The position numbers and the translations under genes were made by a program. A DNA stretch of 7,690 bases, taken from positions 1 to 7,690 of the forward strand of contig JAHDCB010000079.1 in assembly GCA_020630035.1 (NCBI GenBank), in the 5' to 3' direction. Shown one piece after another: positions 1-6,067 of the stretch. Source of the DNA: Gammaproteobacteria bacterium (GTDB lineage: Bacteria; Pseudomonadota; Gammaproteobacteria; Chromatiales; Chromatiaceae). Every line of letters starts with the position of its first letter. The first letter of the stretch is position 1. The notes beneath the pieces were generated by a model. The model saw only the letters and a list, made by a program, of their open reading frames with translations, was not told the origin of the DNA and did not search any database.

Positions 1-75
1 TGATAGATTTTATCGTCATGATGAAACGAGATTCTGAAGATATGCATCAATTCTTTCTCAGGAGTGAGGCTGGAT

Positions 76-498
76 ATGTCAGGTGAAGCGGTATCTTTTG
101 ACCCGGCGCAGTTACCCTGGAACGACGATGGACTGTTACCGGTGATTGCACAACAGCAAGATACGGGCGAGGTATTGATGTTGGCCTGGATGAATGCTGA
201 GGCCTTGGCCGAAACGCTGAAAACCGGGCGGGTTTGCTATTGGTCACGCTCGCGCCAGCGATTATGGCGGAAGGGAGAAAGCTCCGGGCAGACGCAATCG
301 TTGTGCGCATTGTACCTGGATTGTGATCAGGATGCTGTGCTACTACAGGTGGAGCAGACCGGTCCGGCCTGTCATACTGGACGGCGGAGTTGTTTTTACC
401 GCCAGGTAGTGCATGATCAAGTGCGGGTGGTCACTGATCCTCTGATAGCGCCGGGGCTGTTATATGCGAGGCATGCAGATGACAACACCAGACATTAG
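76..498 (+). CDS. hisI: Phosphoribosyl-AMP cyclohydrolase (HisI)
   Basis: A cytosolic enzyme of histidine biosynthesis that opens the adenine ring of phosphoribosyl-AMP to give the ProFAR precursor. The 140-residue protein has the family core: the WSRSR segment (about residues 56-60), WRKGESSG (64-71), the acidic DCDQD metal motif (82-86) and ACHTGRRSCF (98-107). Cys83, Cys99 and Cys106 have the 16- and 7-residue spacing of the zinc cysteines known in the family. There is no HisE (pyrophosphohydrolase) domain, so the protein is monofunctional, unlike the enteric HisIE fusion. I chose ATG 76 because AGGAG (60-64) and GAGG (66-69) lie just upstream; an in-frame GTG at 64 has no comparable site. 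The 3' end overlaps gloB by 20 nt, which suggests translational coupling. All key residues are present, so the identification is firm. Confidence 0.95.
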   Translation: MSGEAVSFDPAQLPWNDDGLLPVIAQQQDTGEVLMLAWMNAEALAETLKTGRVCYWSRSRQRLWRKGESSGQTQSLCALYLDCDQDAVLLQVEQTGPACHTGRRSCFYRQVVHDQVRVVTDPLIAPGLLYARHADDNTRH

Positions 499-1259
499 CG
501 CAATACCTGGATTTACCGATAATTATTTCTGGTTGATCAGCGCGTCAGGCCGGCCCTGGGCGGCGGTGGTCGACCCGGGTGATGCGGCACCGGTACAAGA
601 TTACTTGCACCAGGCCGGTCTACAACTGGAAGCGATTCTGATCACGCATAAGCATGGTGATCATACCGGCGGCATCCGGGCACTGAAGACAGCCTGGCCG
701 CAGGCTGTGGTGTATGGGCCATTGGGTGAGTCGATACCTGGATCAGCGCCTGCAGGCAGGTGATCAGGTGGCACTGTCTGGTCTGGCATGTACCTTACAG
801 GTGCTGGAAGTGCCCGGACATACCGAAGGACACCTGGCGTACACGATGCCGGGCTTGGTATTCTGCGGCGATACCTTATTTGCCGGCGGATGTGGTCGGG
901 TGTTCAGCGGCACCTTTGCGCAATTAAGTGCCTCATTGCAACAACTGGCACAATTGCCGCCAGATACACTGATTTATTGCGCACACGAATATACCCAAGC
1001 GAATCTGGGGTTTGCCGCATGGGTTGAACCGGAAAATTCGCAGCTACAGGCGCGGATCAAGCGAGTGGCGGCGCAACGTGAGCGGGGTGAGGCGACGGTA
1101 CCCGGCACCCTGGCAGAAGAACTGGCGACCAACCCATTCATGCGTACCAGAGAGCCCGGTGTGGTGGCAGCAGCCGAGGCCTGGGCAAACAGACGTTTAA
1201 CAACACCTGCAGCCGTGTTTACCGTGCTGCGCACCTGGAAGGATCAGGACTATGACTGA
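479..1259 (+). pseudogene. gloB: Hydroxyacylglutathione hydrolase (glyoxalase II), frameshifted
   Basis: Glyoxalase II hydrolyses S-D-lactoylglutathione to D-lactate and glutathione, the second step of methylglyoxal detoxification. It is a metallo-beta-lactamase-fold enzyme with two metals. The first frame (ATG 479, GAGG at 468-471) carries the metal motif THKHGDH (His57, His59, Asp61, His62) and runs to VVYGPLGESIPG, then meets a TGA at 761-763. The rest of the protein is in the next frame from about 738: LDQRLQAGDQ, PGHTEGH, FCGDTLF, CAHEYT and the C-terminal substrate-binding domain with an NPFMR motif, ending at TGA 1257-1259. Every catalytic residue is present across the two frames and the joined length (about 261 residues) is normal. 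The net shift fits loss of 5 bases (or gain of 1) near 734-743. It could be a true mutation, an unstable short repeat or an assembly error. The end overlaps pyrC by 8 nt. Confidence 0.9.
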
Positions 1260-2592
1260 CAATACCTTGATAAAACATGCCCGGATGGTGAATGAAGGGC
1301 AGATACAGGAAGTGGATGTGCTGATCCGGCAGGGCCGGATTGCACAGATTGGAACCTCTATCACGGCAGATCATACGATGCAGGTGTGCGATGCGGGCGG
1401 CCTGTATCTGCTGCCAGGCATGATTGATGACCAGGTGCATTTTCGCGAGCCGGGTTTTACCCATAAGGCAGATATTGCGACCGAGTCTCGTGCTGCCCTG
1501 GCTGGAGGCATTACCAGTTTTTTTGAAATGCCGAATACCCAGCCACAGACCACCAATTGTGCTGCACTGGAAGCAAAGTTTGCGCTGGCAGCGGGCTGTG
1601 CCTGGGGGAACTATGCGTTCTATCTGGGGGCGACGAACGACAATATCAATGACATCCGGCAGTTACGTCCCGGCCAGACTTGTGGCATTAAGGTCTTTAT
1701 GGGGGCATCAACCGGAAATATGCTGGTGGATGCACCAGACACGCTGGAACAGATCTTTCGTGACGCACCGACCCTGATCGCAACTCATTGTGAGGATACG
1801 CCGACCGTTCAGGCAAATGAGGCGCGCTATCGTGACCGGTATGGCGCGGAGATTCCAGTGCAATATCATCCGGATATTCGTAGCGAAGAAGCCTGCTGGC
1901 GTTCATCATCCATGGCGGTCGCACTGGCAAAACGGCATGATACCCGGCTGCATGTGCTGCACCTTACCACAAAAAAAGAACTGTCCCTATTTCAGCCTGG
2001 CCCGGTAGAAGGCAAGCGGATTACCAGCGAGGCGTGTGTGCACCATCTGTATTTCAGTGCCGAAGATTATGCTGAGCGCGGTAGCCTGATCAAATGTAAT
2101 CCGGCGATCAAACAATCAAGTGACCGGGCAGCATTGCGACAGGCGTTAGCGGAAGACCGGCTCGATGTGATCGCAACTGACCATGCACCACATACCTGGG
2201 AAGAAAAACAACGTACCGATTATTTCCAGACGCCAGCTGGCTTACCGCTGGTACAACATGCTGTGCCGATGGCGTTAGAACTGGTGCAATCAGGCAGCCT
2301 GACTCTGGCTCAGGTGGTACACAAAATGGCGCATGCGCCGGCCTTATTGTTTGGTATACAGGAGCGTGGTTTTATTCGCGAGGGCTATCTGGCCGATCTG
2401 ATACTGGTCGACCCGACCCCATCGCCCCCTGTGCAACGAGACCAGGTACTTTATAAGTGTGGCTGGTCACCGCTGGAAGGTGCCATACTTCAGCATCAGG
2501 TGGCGCAGACCTATGTGAATGGTGAGCTGAAGTATGATCGAGGTCACTTCATCGGTGCGCCGAACGGGCAACGGCTGGGTTTCCAAGCATGA
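1252..2592 (+). CDS. pyrC: Dihydroorotase, Bacteroidetes-like subtype (PyrC)
   Basis: Catalyses reversible cyclisation of N-carbamoyl-L-aspartate to dihydroorotate, the third step of de novo pyrimidine synthesis, in the cytosol. The 446 residues form a complete amidohydrolase. Visible motifs are LLPGMIDDQVHFREPG (about residues 53-68), MPNTQP (93-98), GATNDN (126-131), IKVFMGASTGNM with Lys147 (146-157), ATHCE (His179), HVLHLTT (His234/His237), the NPAIK segment (283-287) and IATDHAPH (Asp310). The usual HxH metal pair is Gln61-x-His63. The same DDQVHFREPG form occurs in the Porphyromonas gingivalis-type enzyme, to which the whole sequence looks close, so this is a subtype feature and not obvious decay. 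The ATG overlaps the gloB stop (ATGACTGA), with GGAAGG/AGGA sites 5-15 nt upstream. It is probably co-transcribed and coupled with hisI-gloB. Confidence 0.95.
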   Translation: MTDNTLIKHARMVNEGQIQEVDVLIRQGRIAQIGTSITADHTMQVCDAGGLYLLPGMIDDQVHFREPGFTHKADIATESRAALAGGITSFFEMPNTQPQTTNCAALEAKFALAAGCAWGNYAFYLGATNDNINDIRQLRPGQTCGIKVFMGASTGNMLVDAPDTLEQIFRDAPTLIATHCEDTPTVQANEARYRDRYGAEIPVQYHPDIRSEEACWRSSSMAVALAKRHDTRLHVLHLTTKKELSLFQPGPVEGKRITSEACVHHLYFSAEDYAERGSLIKCNPAIKQSSDRAALRQALAEDRLDVIATDHAPHTWEEKQRTDYFQTPAGLPLVQHAVPMALELVQSGSLTLAQVVHKMAHAPALLFGIQERGFIREGYLADLILVDPTPSPPVQRDQVLYKCGWSPLEGAILQHQVAQTYVNGELKYDRGHFIGAPNGQRLGFQA

Positions 2593-2655
2593 CAACCAAA
2601 AAATTCACGGGACAGCCTTATGATTACACAGCCTCCAGCTCGCACAGATCCCCGG
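2593..2655. other. Convergent gap between pyrC and the phage cassette
   Basis: This short spacer separates the + strand pyrC operon from the - strand holin gene. It holds no strong terminator and no RNA gene. An ATG at 2589 overlaps the pyrC stop (ATGA) and opens a 25-codon + strand frame ending at TAG 2664-2666, beginning MTTKKFTGQPYDY. It has no convincing Shine-Dalgarno site. It could be chance, or the 5' stub of a gene once downstream of pyrC and cut off when the phage fragment arrived. The left edge of the phage-derived DNA probably lies in this gap. Confidence 0.4.
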
Positions 2656-2670
2656 TCACTTATTAGTGAC
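2655..2670. repeat. Small inverted repeat over the holin stop codon
   Basis: GTCACT (2655-2660), loop TATT, AGTGAC (2665-2670) makes a perfect 6-bp stem with a 4-base loop between the convergent pyrC and holin genes. The holin stop codon (2656-2658 on the - strand) lies in the stem. There is no T-run directly after it on either strand. A TTTTT at 2681-2685 follows on the + strand after a gap of about 10 bases. A weak bidirectional terminator is possible but not shown. Confidence 0.3.
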
Positions 2671-3054
2671 GCCCTTCCATTTTTCGTAAGTTCGCAGGCC
2701 GCCCAAGCCCAACATACCACCTAACACAGTCATCAGGCTCCCCATATCAAATGTCGGAAGCTCCGGGATCGACTGACCAGTCACCCCGAGGGTAAAGACT
2801 ACCACCTGTGAGATCACAAAGTGCCAGGCAAACGCAGCGCCACAGATCCAGCCAATAGCTGGTCGCCAGCCAGCAACAAAGATACTGCGATGCTTTGCCT
2901 CGGCCTGATTGACCTCAAGCTGCGCCAGTACCTGTTCATGTGCCTGTTTTTCTGCCAGTGTCGCGATATCGTGCGCTAATTTGTTTTTCTGGTCTTTATC
3001 TTCGATAAATTTGTCTAATAGCCCGGTAATAGGGCTGATTAGGGCGCTTAACAT
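2656..3054 (-). CDS. Phage holin of the 3TM (gene-transfer-agent holin) family
   Basis: This 132-residue protein matches the 3TM holin family found in prophages and gene transfer agents. Family holins insert in the inner membrane and let the endolysin reach the cell wall. The order is typical: an N-terminal segment with the SPITGLLDKFIEDKD region (about residues 7-21), a charged helix likely to be coiled (about 20-56), the GWRPAIGW motif (62-69), a first hydrophobic span (about 66-90), and a glycine-rich second span with LGGMLGLGGLRTYEK (111-125). Length is normal and the frame is intact. The start is supported by a strong GGAGGA site (3061-3066 on the + strand, read as complement) 6 nt from the ATG. 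It lies downstream of a truncated lysin gene on the same strand. Without the rest of the phage, and with a broken lysin partner, it may be a relic; its integrity suggests recent arrival or selection. Confidence 0.85.
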   Translation of the reverse strand: MLSALISPITGLLDKFIEDKDQKNKLAHDIATLAEKQAHEQVLAQLEVNQAEAKHRSIFVAGWRPAIGWICGAAFAWHFVISQVVVFTLGVTGQSIPELPTFDMGSLMTVLGGMLGLGGLRTYEKWKGVTNK

Positions 3055-3100
3055 TTCTTATCCTCCATGCCAACTACTAGAAGCCTGTCCACGGTGTACC

Positions 3101-3121
3101 GGGTACAGCAACCCTGTACCC
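3101..3121 (-). repeat. Perfect 8-bp hairpin between lysin and holin genes
   Basis: GGGTACAG (3101-3108) and CTGTACCC (3114-3121) pair perfectly around a 5-base loop. On the transcribed (-) strand the hairpin lies 9 bases after the lysin stop and about 35 bases before the holin Shine-Dalgarno site. No T-run follows, so it is not a classical terminator. It could stabilise or process the mRNA, attenuate holin expression, or be a small repetitive palindrome. Confidence 0.5.
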
Positions 3122-3130
3122 AGGGGCAGG

Positions 3131-3480
3131 TCAGGCGTGTAACCCAGGTGTGAATTTTCCTTCGCTGAAGGTCAGTGATTTTTTGCGATTGGTTTCACCC
3201 GGCGGCTTCAGACTGACATGTACCCAGCCGGACGTTGGTTCGCCAGTGCGGTAACATTCCAGAATCAATTGATCAAACTCTAAATTACCTTCAATCCATT
3301 TCGCCAGATCGTAATTGCTAACCCCTGGCACTTCAATGTCTGCCGCTTCACCCTTGCAATGTTGCGACTTAGCAGAGCCACCAATGGCGGCGTTCAGTTC
3401 CGGACCCCGGTAGCAACTGTTCGGGCGGAAGGCAACCCCGTAATGCTGCCTGACTGGTTCCAAAATATTCACACACAATG
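3131..3480 (-). pseudogene. 5'-truncated phage M15-type peptidoglycan peptidase (endolysin)
   Basis: The family consists of zinc D-Ala-D-Ala carboxypeptidase-like enzymes (Peptidase M15A/M15_3), used by phages as endolysins to cut peptide cross-links of peptidoglycan. From LCVNILEPVR (codon start 3478) to the stop there are 115 family-like residues. They include YRGPELNAAIGG, SQHCKGEAADIE with the zinc His (3359-3361) and Asp (3338-3340), and GWVHVSLK with the third zinc His (3218-3220). The expected N-terminal part (the fold start with a TxEE-like segment and an NLxxL helix) is absent. Upstream, the same frame stays open to an ATG at 3617-3619, but those codons encode a low-complexity Thr/Ser/Pro/Ala stretch that is an out-of-frame reading of the neighbouring gene. 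A chimeric 162-residue protein could be made, but native function is doubtful. The gene is followed by the holin gene, the usual lysis pairing. Confidence 0.75.
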
Positions 3481-3959
3481 GTGTGGCTAAGGTCTTCGGC
3501 GAGAAGTAGAGGTTGGATAGGGGCGGGGCTGTGTGGCTGTAGTAGCCGGTAGCGGTAGGCGGGGCTGTGTTGCCGGAGGTGGCAGAGGATGTCAGGTTTG
3601 TCGTCATCCTGAATGTCACTGAGGAAGAGTGCGCGTTCCAGGCTGAGTCCCGGTGGCTGTTCGTACCAGCTCAGTCGCAGGTAGGGGCTGAGTGTTTCCG
3701 GTTCGAGCCGGGTGATATACCCGATAGTGATCAGTTTCAGGTCTAGCGGGTCCAGCTCTAGGCGCTGTCTGAGCCACTGTAGTGCCGGGATCTGAATAAA
3801 TTCGTCCCGTGCATTTTTCCAGCGGCTGAGCAGCCTTAGTATCTGGTCAGGCTCTGCATCTTCTGCAAGTCCGCGTCCCAGTTGGTACAGTGTACTGGCC
3901 AATTGTTGTTCGGCGGTGCGTTGTTGCGACCTGATTTGCTGGCCTTGATGTGCTTCCAT
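3481..3959 (-). pseudogene. 3'-truncated gene of unknown function (5' remnant)
   Basis: From ATG 3959 about 160 codons read as a plausible protein start. There is a Gln-rich helical N-terminus (QQIRSQQRTAEQQLAS), then RLELDPLDLKLITIGYITRLEPETLSPYLRL, WYEQPPGLSLERALFLSDI and a QPLLLAEDL segment. I do not recognise it with confidence. The alpha-helical 'LxLDPLDLxLIxIxY' pattern is loosely like the N-terminal domain that precedes the ATPase core in some AAA+ proteins, but no Walker motif is present, so this is a weak guess. Near 3480 the frame enters the lysin sequence out of frame and stops at 3369, so the true 3' part is missing. The exact edge could be anywhere at about 3476-3505. It lies downstream of acs on the same strand, after 105 bases. 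The Shine-Dalgarno site is poor (AAAGA). Confidence 0.5.
3522..3570. repeat. 13-base direct repeat in the truncated gene
   Basis: GGCGGGGCTGTGT occurs at 3522-3534 and again at 3558-3570, 36 bases apart, which is exactly 12 codons. In the truncated gene's frame both copies encode His-Ser-Pro-Ala. It lies within 50 bases of the gene/phage junction. It may be an internal tandem duplication or a chance product of local G-rich composition. Confidence 0.6.
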
Positions 3960-4064
3960 GCAGTCTTTTGTTATGTTATATTTTATGGGTGTCTGGTCAG
4001 TTTGGTTGGTGTTTTTTTATATTTGAATCCCGAATTATCCAGATATTGGTCTGTTTTGCAAGCG
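3960..4064. other. A/T-rich gap between acs and the truncated gene
   Basis: This gap holds A/T-rich stretches at about 3968-3986 and 4011-4024, in contrast with the surrounding genes. On the - strand a TATAAC (3975-3980 as complement) could be a -10 element for the truncated gene, but no well-spaced -35 is evident. A stem-loop terminator for acs is not seen. No RNA gene or small protein is recognisable. Confidence 0.35.
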
Positions 4065-6008
4065 TTAATTCACGTTGGTATGGGTATAGTCGGTGATCAG
4101 TTGTTCGACCACCGCAGGTTCAGCCAGGGTAGAGGTATCTCCCAGGTCAGTCAGTTCTCCGGCAGCGATTTTGCGCAGGATGCGGCGCATGATTTTGCCG
4201 GATCGTGTCTTCGGCAGGTTCGGTGCCCATTGAATGATATTGATCGTCGCGATCGGGCCGATCTCGCGGCGTACCTGTTGGATCAATTCATCCCGGAGTG
4301 CACTGTTACCAGCCTCTCCGGCCATCAGTGTGACATAGGCATAGATCCCTTGTCCGGTGATCTCGTGCGGATAACCCACCACAGCAGCCTCTGCAACCTT
4401 CGTATGTAGCACCAGGGCTGATTCTATCTCTGCAGTGCCCAACCGATGTCCTGATACATTCAGAACATCGTCTACCCGCCCGGTAATCCAGTAGTAGCCG
4501 TCTTCATCCCGCCTGGCTCCATCCCCCGTAAAGTAATAACCCGGATATTGTGCAAAATAGGTCTGGTAAAACCGTTCCGGGTCACCGTATACGCCGCGCA
4601 TCTGAGAAGGCCATGGGTGTTTCATCGCCAGGTTGCCTTGCGCCGGGTTGCCGTGGATTTCATTGCCAGCATCGTCCAGCAGGACTGGCTGCACACCGAA
4701 AAACGGCAGGGTGGCTGAACCTGGTTTCAGGGGTGTGGCACCGGGTAACGGGGTGATCAGGTGAGCGCCGGTTTCGGTTTGCCACCAGGTATCGACAATC
4801 GGGCAGCGTTGGTCGCCAACTACTTCGTGATACCACTTCCAGGCTTCCGGGTTGATCGGTTCGCCGACGGTGCCTAGTATCCGCAGGCTGGTGCGTCGGG
4901 TTTGTTGTACCCAGTCGTCGCCACGACTCATCAGCGCACGAATCGCAGTCGGGGCGGTGTAAAAGGTCGTGACCTGGTGTTTGTCGCAGATCTGCCAGAA
5001 CCGGGAGGCATCTGGATAGGTTGGGATGCCTTCAAAAAACAGGGTTGTGGCACCATTCGCCAGTGGGCCGTACAGGCAATAGCTGTGTCCGGTGATCCAG
5101 CCGACGTCGGCGGTGCACCAGTACACTTCACCTGGGCGGTGATCAAATACCAGGTCGTGAGTCATTGCCGACTGTAACAAATAGCCTGCAGTGGTGTGCA
5201 GGACGCCTTTTGGTTTGCCGGTTGAACCGGAGGTATACAGGATAAATAACGGGTCTTCTGCTGCCATCGCTTCTGCCGGACAGTCGGCAGAAGCGGCCTG
5301 CATCGCGTCGTGATACCACACATCGCGCGTATCATCCCAGTCTACTGGTTCTCCACCGCGTTGTACCACGAGGCAGGTGCTGACTTGCGGGCAGTCGGCC
5401 AGAGCCTGATCGGCCTGGGCCTTCAGGGGTATTTTTTTGCCACCCCGAATGGACTGGTCGGCGGTGATCAGGACAGTGCAGTCGGCATCCTGGATGCGGT
5501 TTTTCAGTGCATCCGGTGAGAAGCCGGCGAATACGACCGAATGTATGGCACCGATCCGGGTGCAGGCGAGCATCGCGATCGCGGCCTCCGGGATCATAGG
5601 CAGATACAGGGATACCCGGTCGCCTTTGCGTACGCCCCTGGTTTTCAGAACATTTGCGAAGCGACAGACTTCGGTGTGTAGTTCGCGATAGCTGAGGCGA
5701 CGTGTTTCGTTTGGGTTGTCACCTTCCCAAAGGATTGCGGTCTGTTCTGCCCGGGTCGCCAGGTGTCGATCCAGACAATTGGTGGAGACGTTCAGGGTGG
5801 CACCATCAAACCAGCGGATATGCAGGTCGTCTGCCTGATAAGACCAGTCCAGTACTTGTTGCCAGGGAGTATCAAATTGGAGATACTGCGCGGCTTGTTC
5901 TGCCCAGTAGGCTTCCGGGTTGGTGATAGATGCCTGATAGTGTTCGGCATACTGGGCCGCATTGATTTTTGCCTGCGTGGCGAAGTCATGGGGTACTGGG
6001 TATGTCAT
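4065..6008 (-). CDS. acs: Acetyl-CoA synthetase (acetate-CoA ligase, AMP-forming)
   Basis: Activates acetate to acetyl-CoA through acetyl-AMP in the cytosol, feeding the TCA and glyoxylate cycles and lipid synthesis. The 647 residues match the usual family length of about 650. Motifs in order are the N-terminal YWAEQAAQYLQFDTPW region (34-49), AGFSPDALKNRI (161-172), the phosphate-binding loop YTSGSTGKPKGV (258-269), ADVGWITGHSYCLYGPL (300-316), WWQTETG (408-414), the hinge and motif segment YFTGDGARRDEDGYYWITGR (492-511), DDVLNVSGHRLGTAEIES (513-530) and the C-terminal PKTRSGKIMRRILRK (599-613). Lys605 in the last segment is the lysine that is acetylated to switch off Acs in other bacteria. 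The start ATG (6008) has GGAG (complement of 6015-6018) 6 nt upstream. It is transcribed divergently from gcvT. No defects are seen. Confidence 0.97.
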   Translation of the reverse strand: MTYPVPHDFATQAKINAAQYAEHYQASITNPEAYWAEQAAQYLQFDTPWQQVLDWSYQADDLHIRWFDGATLNVSTNCLDRHLATRAEQTAILWEGDNPNETRRLSYRELHTEVCRFANVLKTRGVRKGDRVSLYLPMIPEAAIAMLACTRIGAIHSVVFAGFSPDALKNRIQDADCTVLITADQSIRGGKKIPLKAQADQALADCPQVSTCLVVQRGGEPVDWDDTRDVWYHDAMQAASADCPAEAMAAEDPLFILYTSGSTGKPKGVLHTTAGYLLQSAMTHDLVFDHRPGEVYWCTADVGWITGHSYCLYGPLANGATTLFFEGIPTYPDASRFWQICDKHQVTTFYTAPTAIRALMSRGDDWVQQTRRTSLRILGTVGEPINPEAWKWYHEVVGDQRCPIVDTWWQTETGAHLITPLPGATPLKPGSATLPFFGVQPVLLDDAGNEIHGNPAQGNLAMKHPWPSQMRGVYGDPERFYQTYFAQYPGYYFTGDGARRDEDGYYWITGRVDDVLNVSGHRLGTAEIESALVLHTKVAEAAVVGYPHEITGQGIYAYVTLMAGEAGNSALRDELIQQVRREIGPIATINIIQWAPNLPKTRSGKIMRRILRKIAAGELTDLGDTSTLAEPAVVEQLITDYTHTNVN

Positions 6009-6067
6009 GTCTGGCTCCGGTTCTATAGGTGTCCTGCTGTTATTTTTTTGTTACAGGGTGAATGTTG
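6009..6067. promoter_or_regulatory. Short divergent intergenic region between acs and gcvT
   Basis: These 59 bases must hold, or lie next to, the control signals of both divergent genes. Visible are the acs Shine-Dalgarno complement (CTCC, 6015-6018), a T7 run (6043-6049) and the gcvT site AGGGTG (6055-6060). There is no room for a glycine riboswitch. No clear sigma-70 promoter pair can be placed on either strand, so promoters may extend into the 5' ends of the genes. Confidence 0.4.

Noticed and set aside
3..86. A frame open from the left edge to TGA 84-86 that could be the end of an upstream gene overlapping hisI
   Set aside because: The 27 residues do not resemble HisF or another protein I recognise, and a short open run at a window edge is weak evidence. 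A TGA at 1-3 in another frame could equally be the upstream gene's stop.
725..765. Programmed ribosomal frameshift in gloB
   Set aside because: There is no slippery heptamer or downstream structure and no known family precedent; loss of a short repeat unit or a sequencing error explains it better.
974..1464. Several open frames on the - strand across gloB and pyrC
   Set aside because: They are shadows of well-conserved + strand genes and lack ribosome sites or recognisable domains.
3369..3480. C-terminal tail of the frame that starts at 3959
   Set aside because: This stretch is the lysin gene read out of frame; it carries no homology of its own.
3481..3619. N-terminal Thr/Ser/Pro/Ala-rich extension of the lysin frame, possibly a linker or signal
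   Set aside because: It is the truncated neighbour gene read out of frame; it has no hydrophobic signal segment and no lysin-like sequence.
6022..6027. TATAGA on the - strand as a -10 box for acs
   Set aside because: It would place the transcript start within the acs Shine-Dalgarno site, and no -35 element is spaced to it.
6009..6067. Glycine riboswitch in front of gcvT
   Set aside because: The gap is far too short for the aptamer and shows none of its conserved elements.
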